From JAWOJF01 sp046481785 (GTDB taxonomy: Bacteria; Bacteroidota; Ignavibacteria; Ignavibacteriales; Ignavibacteriaceae): 13,860 nt of DNA. Shown here in pieces: positions 12,161 to 13,860 of the stretch. Position 1 is the stretch's first letter, and each line of letters starts with the position of its first letter. Position numbers and translations under genes: made by a program. The notes under the pieces were generated by a model. That model saw only the letters and a program-made list of their open reading frames with translations, ran no database searches and had not been told where the DNA came from. The stretch lies in assembly GCA_046481785.1 (NCBI GenBank), contig JAWOJF010000180.1, positions 1-13,860 of the forward strand, read 5' to 3'.

Positions 12161-13860
12161 TTTAATTTAGCCAGGTCTTTAGCTTCATCAAAAAGCGAAA
12201 CTGCACTGCTTACCTGATTGTCTACACCAAGTAAGACGGTGTACCAGCCCTCGTTTTTCCAGTAGTTCCTGGCTATCTGGGCTTTCAGCCTTGCAGTAAT
12301 ATAATCGCTGTCCTGTTTAAAATCTTCGTCGGAAAATTCCACTCCCTTACCTTCCGCAAATTCAATAAATCTTTTTATATCACTGTCACTTAATCTGAAG
12401 CCGGCCTTAAAGCTGCCGAGATCATTTTTATAGCTGGCTCCAACATTATTATTTTCAAGATAACCTACTGTAAAAAGATAAAAGACATTATTCTTTAACA
12501 GTTCGGTAGTGTACTTTGTAATATTTTCAGCTTTTACAATATAATCAGGCGTGATGCCGCCGCCGCCATATACCACTCTGCCGGCATTAGTTTTAAAAAT
12601 AGGTTTTATACTATCCTTTTCTGCATCATGGTTGAGATTATCTCCTTCTTCTTCTTCTCGTTCACTTACTTCAGAATAATATTCATTTTTATCTTTTTTG
12701 TTTTTATAATCTCTCTGAATTAATCTTCCGGAAGGAGTAAAATATTCAGAGATTGTTAATCTTAAAGCTGAATTATCAGGCAGCATAAACTGTCTTTGAA
12801 CCAGGCCCTTCCCGAAAGTAGTTTCACCAACAATAAGACCCCTGTCCCAATCCTGTACTGCGCCTGATACAATTTCACTTGCTGAGGCACTGCCTTTATT
12901 TACCAATACTATTAAAGGTATCTGTTCATATGCCGAAGGCTCTGAAGCATAATACTCTTCATTAAATTCTGATCTTCTCCCTTTTGTATAAACAATTTTT
13001 TTCTTTCCTTCTATAAAAATATCAGCCATCTGAAATGCCTGGTTAAGATAACCGCCGGGATTTCCCCTTAAATCAAGAATAAGTTGTTTCATCCCTTTTT
13101 CTTTTAGATCAGAAAGAGCATCGGAAACTTCTCTAAACGTGGTTTCGGAAAACTTGGAAACTGAAATATACCCGGTTCTGTTATCATACATAAAATGAGT
13201 ATCAACGGAATAAAGAGGTATCTCATCGCGGATAATATCAAAATTGATAGGCTCACGCAGGCCATTTCGTATAATAGAAACAGTAACTTCCGTACCAGCT
13301 TTCCCCATTAATTTTTCTCTAACTTCCTGATTACTAATACCTACGACATCCTTGCCGTCAATTTTAATAATCTTATCTCCTGCAAGAATGCCCACCTGTT
13401 CGCTTGGCCCTCCGCTGATAGGTGTTACAACTGTTAAGGTATCATCAATTATCTGAAACTCAATTCCTATTCCTTCAAAATTTCCTTTGAAATAATCTTC
13501 AACGGATTCCATTTGTTTTGCAGAAATATAGACTGAATGAGGGTCTAATTTTTCCAGCATACCGTTAATTGCAGCTTCAACCAGTTTTTGTGTATCAACT
13601 TCTTCTACATAATATTTTTCGGTATAGGTAAGTACAAGCACGGCGCGGGCCTTACCGCCATAGATGGTGACCGAATCCTCTCGGAACGAACCCAAACTGG
13701 CTGAGAAGACGACGGGCACCCCGTCCTTGACCACGCTGCCGGAGGAGTCCCAAACTTCCGCGGTCACGGTCACGGTGCTTCGACCGTCGGCAACGCTCGC
13801 CGACGGGTTGGCCGTCAGTTTGAGGAGACCGCCTTCCGCACTCGCGATCGCCACCAATGA
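12157..13860 (-). CDS. ctpA: S41 carboxy-terminal processing protease (CtpA-like), 5' partial and fused to a foreign Ig-like segment
   Basis: Periplasmic serine protease that trims C-termini of exported proteins. Residues are numbered from the TTG at 13857. The protease part starts near KYYVEEVD (81-88) and LEKLDPHSVYI (101-111). A PDZ domain follows (about 130-208, with GIGIEF and GDKIIKIDG), then the S41 domain with LILDLRGNPGG (259-269), the nucleophile Ser325 in KGSASASEI and the general base Lys350 in TFGKGLVQ, 25 residues apart as in the algal D1 protease. The family's signal peptide and the first roughly 50 residues are missing. They are replaced by about 75 residues of high-GC sequence coding an Ig-like domain. 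The frame is open to the window edge; codon 13857 is TTG within an open frame, so the true start lies outside. The end overlaps the DUF3108 gene as ATGA. The protease call is firm; the N-terminal join is suspect. Confidence 0.85.
   Translation of the reverse strand, partial: SLVAIASAEGGLLKLTANPSASVADGRSTVTVTAEVWDSSGSVVKDGVPVVFSASLGSFREDSVTIYGGKARAVLVLTYTEKYYVEEVDTQKLVEAAINGMLEKLDPHSVYISAKQMESVEDYFKGNFEGIGIEFQIIDDTLTVVTPISGGPSEQVGILAGDKIIKIDGKDVVGISNQEVREKLMGKAGTEVTVSIIRNGLREPINFDIIRDEIPLYSVDTHFMYDNRTGYISVSKFSETTFREVSDALSDLKEKGMKQLILDLRGNPGGYLNQAFQMADIFIEGKKKIVYTKGRRSEFNEEYYASEPSAYEQIPLIVLVNKGSASASEIVSGAVQDWDRGLIVGETTFGKGLVQRQFMLPDNSALRLTISEYFTPSGRLIQRDYKNKKDKNEYYSEVSEREEEEGDNLNHDAEKDSIKPIFKTNAGRVVYGGGGITPDYIVKAENITKYTTELLKNNVFYLFTVGYLENNNVGASYKNDLGSFKAGFRLSDSDIKRFIEFAEGKGVEFSDEDFKQDSDYITARLKAQIARNYWKNEGWYTVLLGVDNQVSSAVSLFDEAKDLAKLK
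13639..13860 (-). other. High-GC segment encoding a Big_1-type Ig-like domain; probable chimeric join
   Basis: By hand count 142 of 220 bases in 13641-13860 are G or C (about 65%), against 19 of 60 (32%) in 13561-13620. The translation reads like a bacterial Ig-like group 1 (invasin/intimin) domain: LTANPSASVADGRSTVTVTA, then VWDSSGSVVKDGVPVVFS, ASLGSF and GGKARAVL. The domain is cut off where its last strand should continue and passes in frame into the protease. The codon choice is GC-rich at third positions, unlike every other gene in the window. It most likely comes from another genome through misassembly or a chimeric fragment. Confidence 0.8.

Overview
This is a low-GC (about one-third G+C), gene-dense housekeeping stretch from a bacterium that looks like the Bacteroidota/Ignavibacteria/Chlorobi side of the tree. 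That placement is inference, from four things: a delta' clamp-loader subunit without the zinc module, a YbeY whose third metal ligand is Asp, a DUF2795 protein of the form common in that group, and the xerC-hpf order. Apart from one small plus-strand gene at the left edge, every gene lies on the minus strand, so the transcription order runs from right to left.

Layout in transcription order. (1) 13860-9926: an S41/CtpA-type protease running off the right edge, then a DUF3108 exported protein, a gamma-carbonic-anhydrase-like protein and a metallo-beta-lactamase-fold hydrolase. They are joined by ATGA or longer overlaps and a 1-nt gap. (2) 9746-6476: ybeY, smg (DUF494) and topA. ybeY and smg share an ATGA overlap and smg is followed closely by topA, so ribosome maturation/rRNA processing sits with DNA topology. 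The unit ends in a long hairpin. (3) 6330-4080: a promoter-like site, then xerC, hpf and hprK, covering chromosome dimer resolution, ribosome hibernation and the HPr Ser-kinase/phosphorylase. (4) 3949-2736: a membrane-anchored LytM (M23) peptidase and a DUF2795 protein, closed by a clear intrinsic terminator whose U-tract abuts the next start codon. (5) 2731-322: holB (DNA polymerase III delta'), a 442-bp gap full of palindromic repeats, and a 3-hydroxyacyl-CoA dehydrogenase converging on the small plus-strand gene.

The most striking anomaly is at the right edge. From about position 13639 to the end, base composition jumps from about 32% to about 65% GC. The protease frame changes without a stop into a bacterial Ig-like (Big_1-type) domain that replaces the protease's own N-terminus and signal peptide. 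An assembly or library chimera is the likeliest explanation; a genuine transferred fusion is the alternative. The other unexplained structure is intergenic: REP-like palindromes (CACAGGCT-WW-AGCCTGTG, three copies), a roughly 120-bp nested inverted-repeat element resembling a MITE, a tandem 17-mer, and an 18-bp perfect hairpin between topA and xerC. I found no CRISPR array, no tRNA or rRNA, no transposase and no recognisable defence or secondary-metabolism system. This is mainly an ordinary core-genome region.
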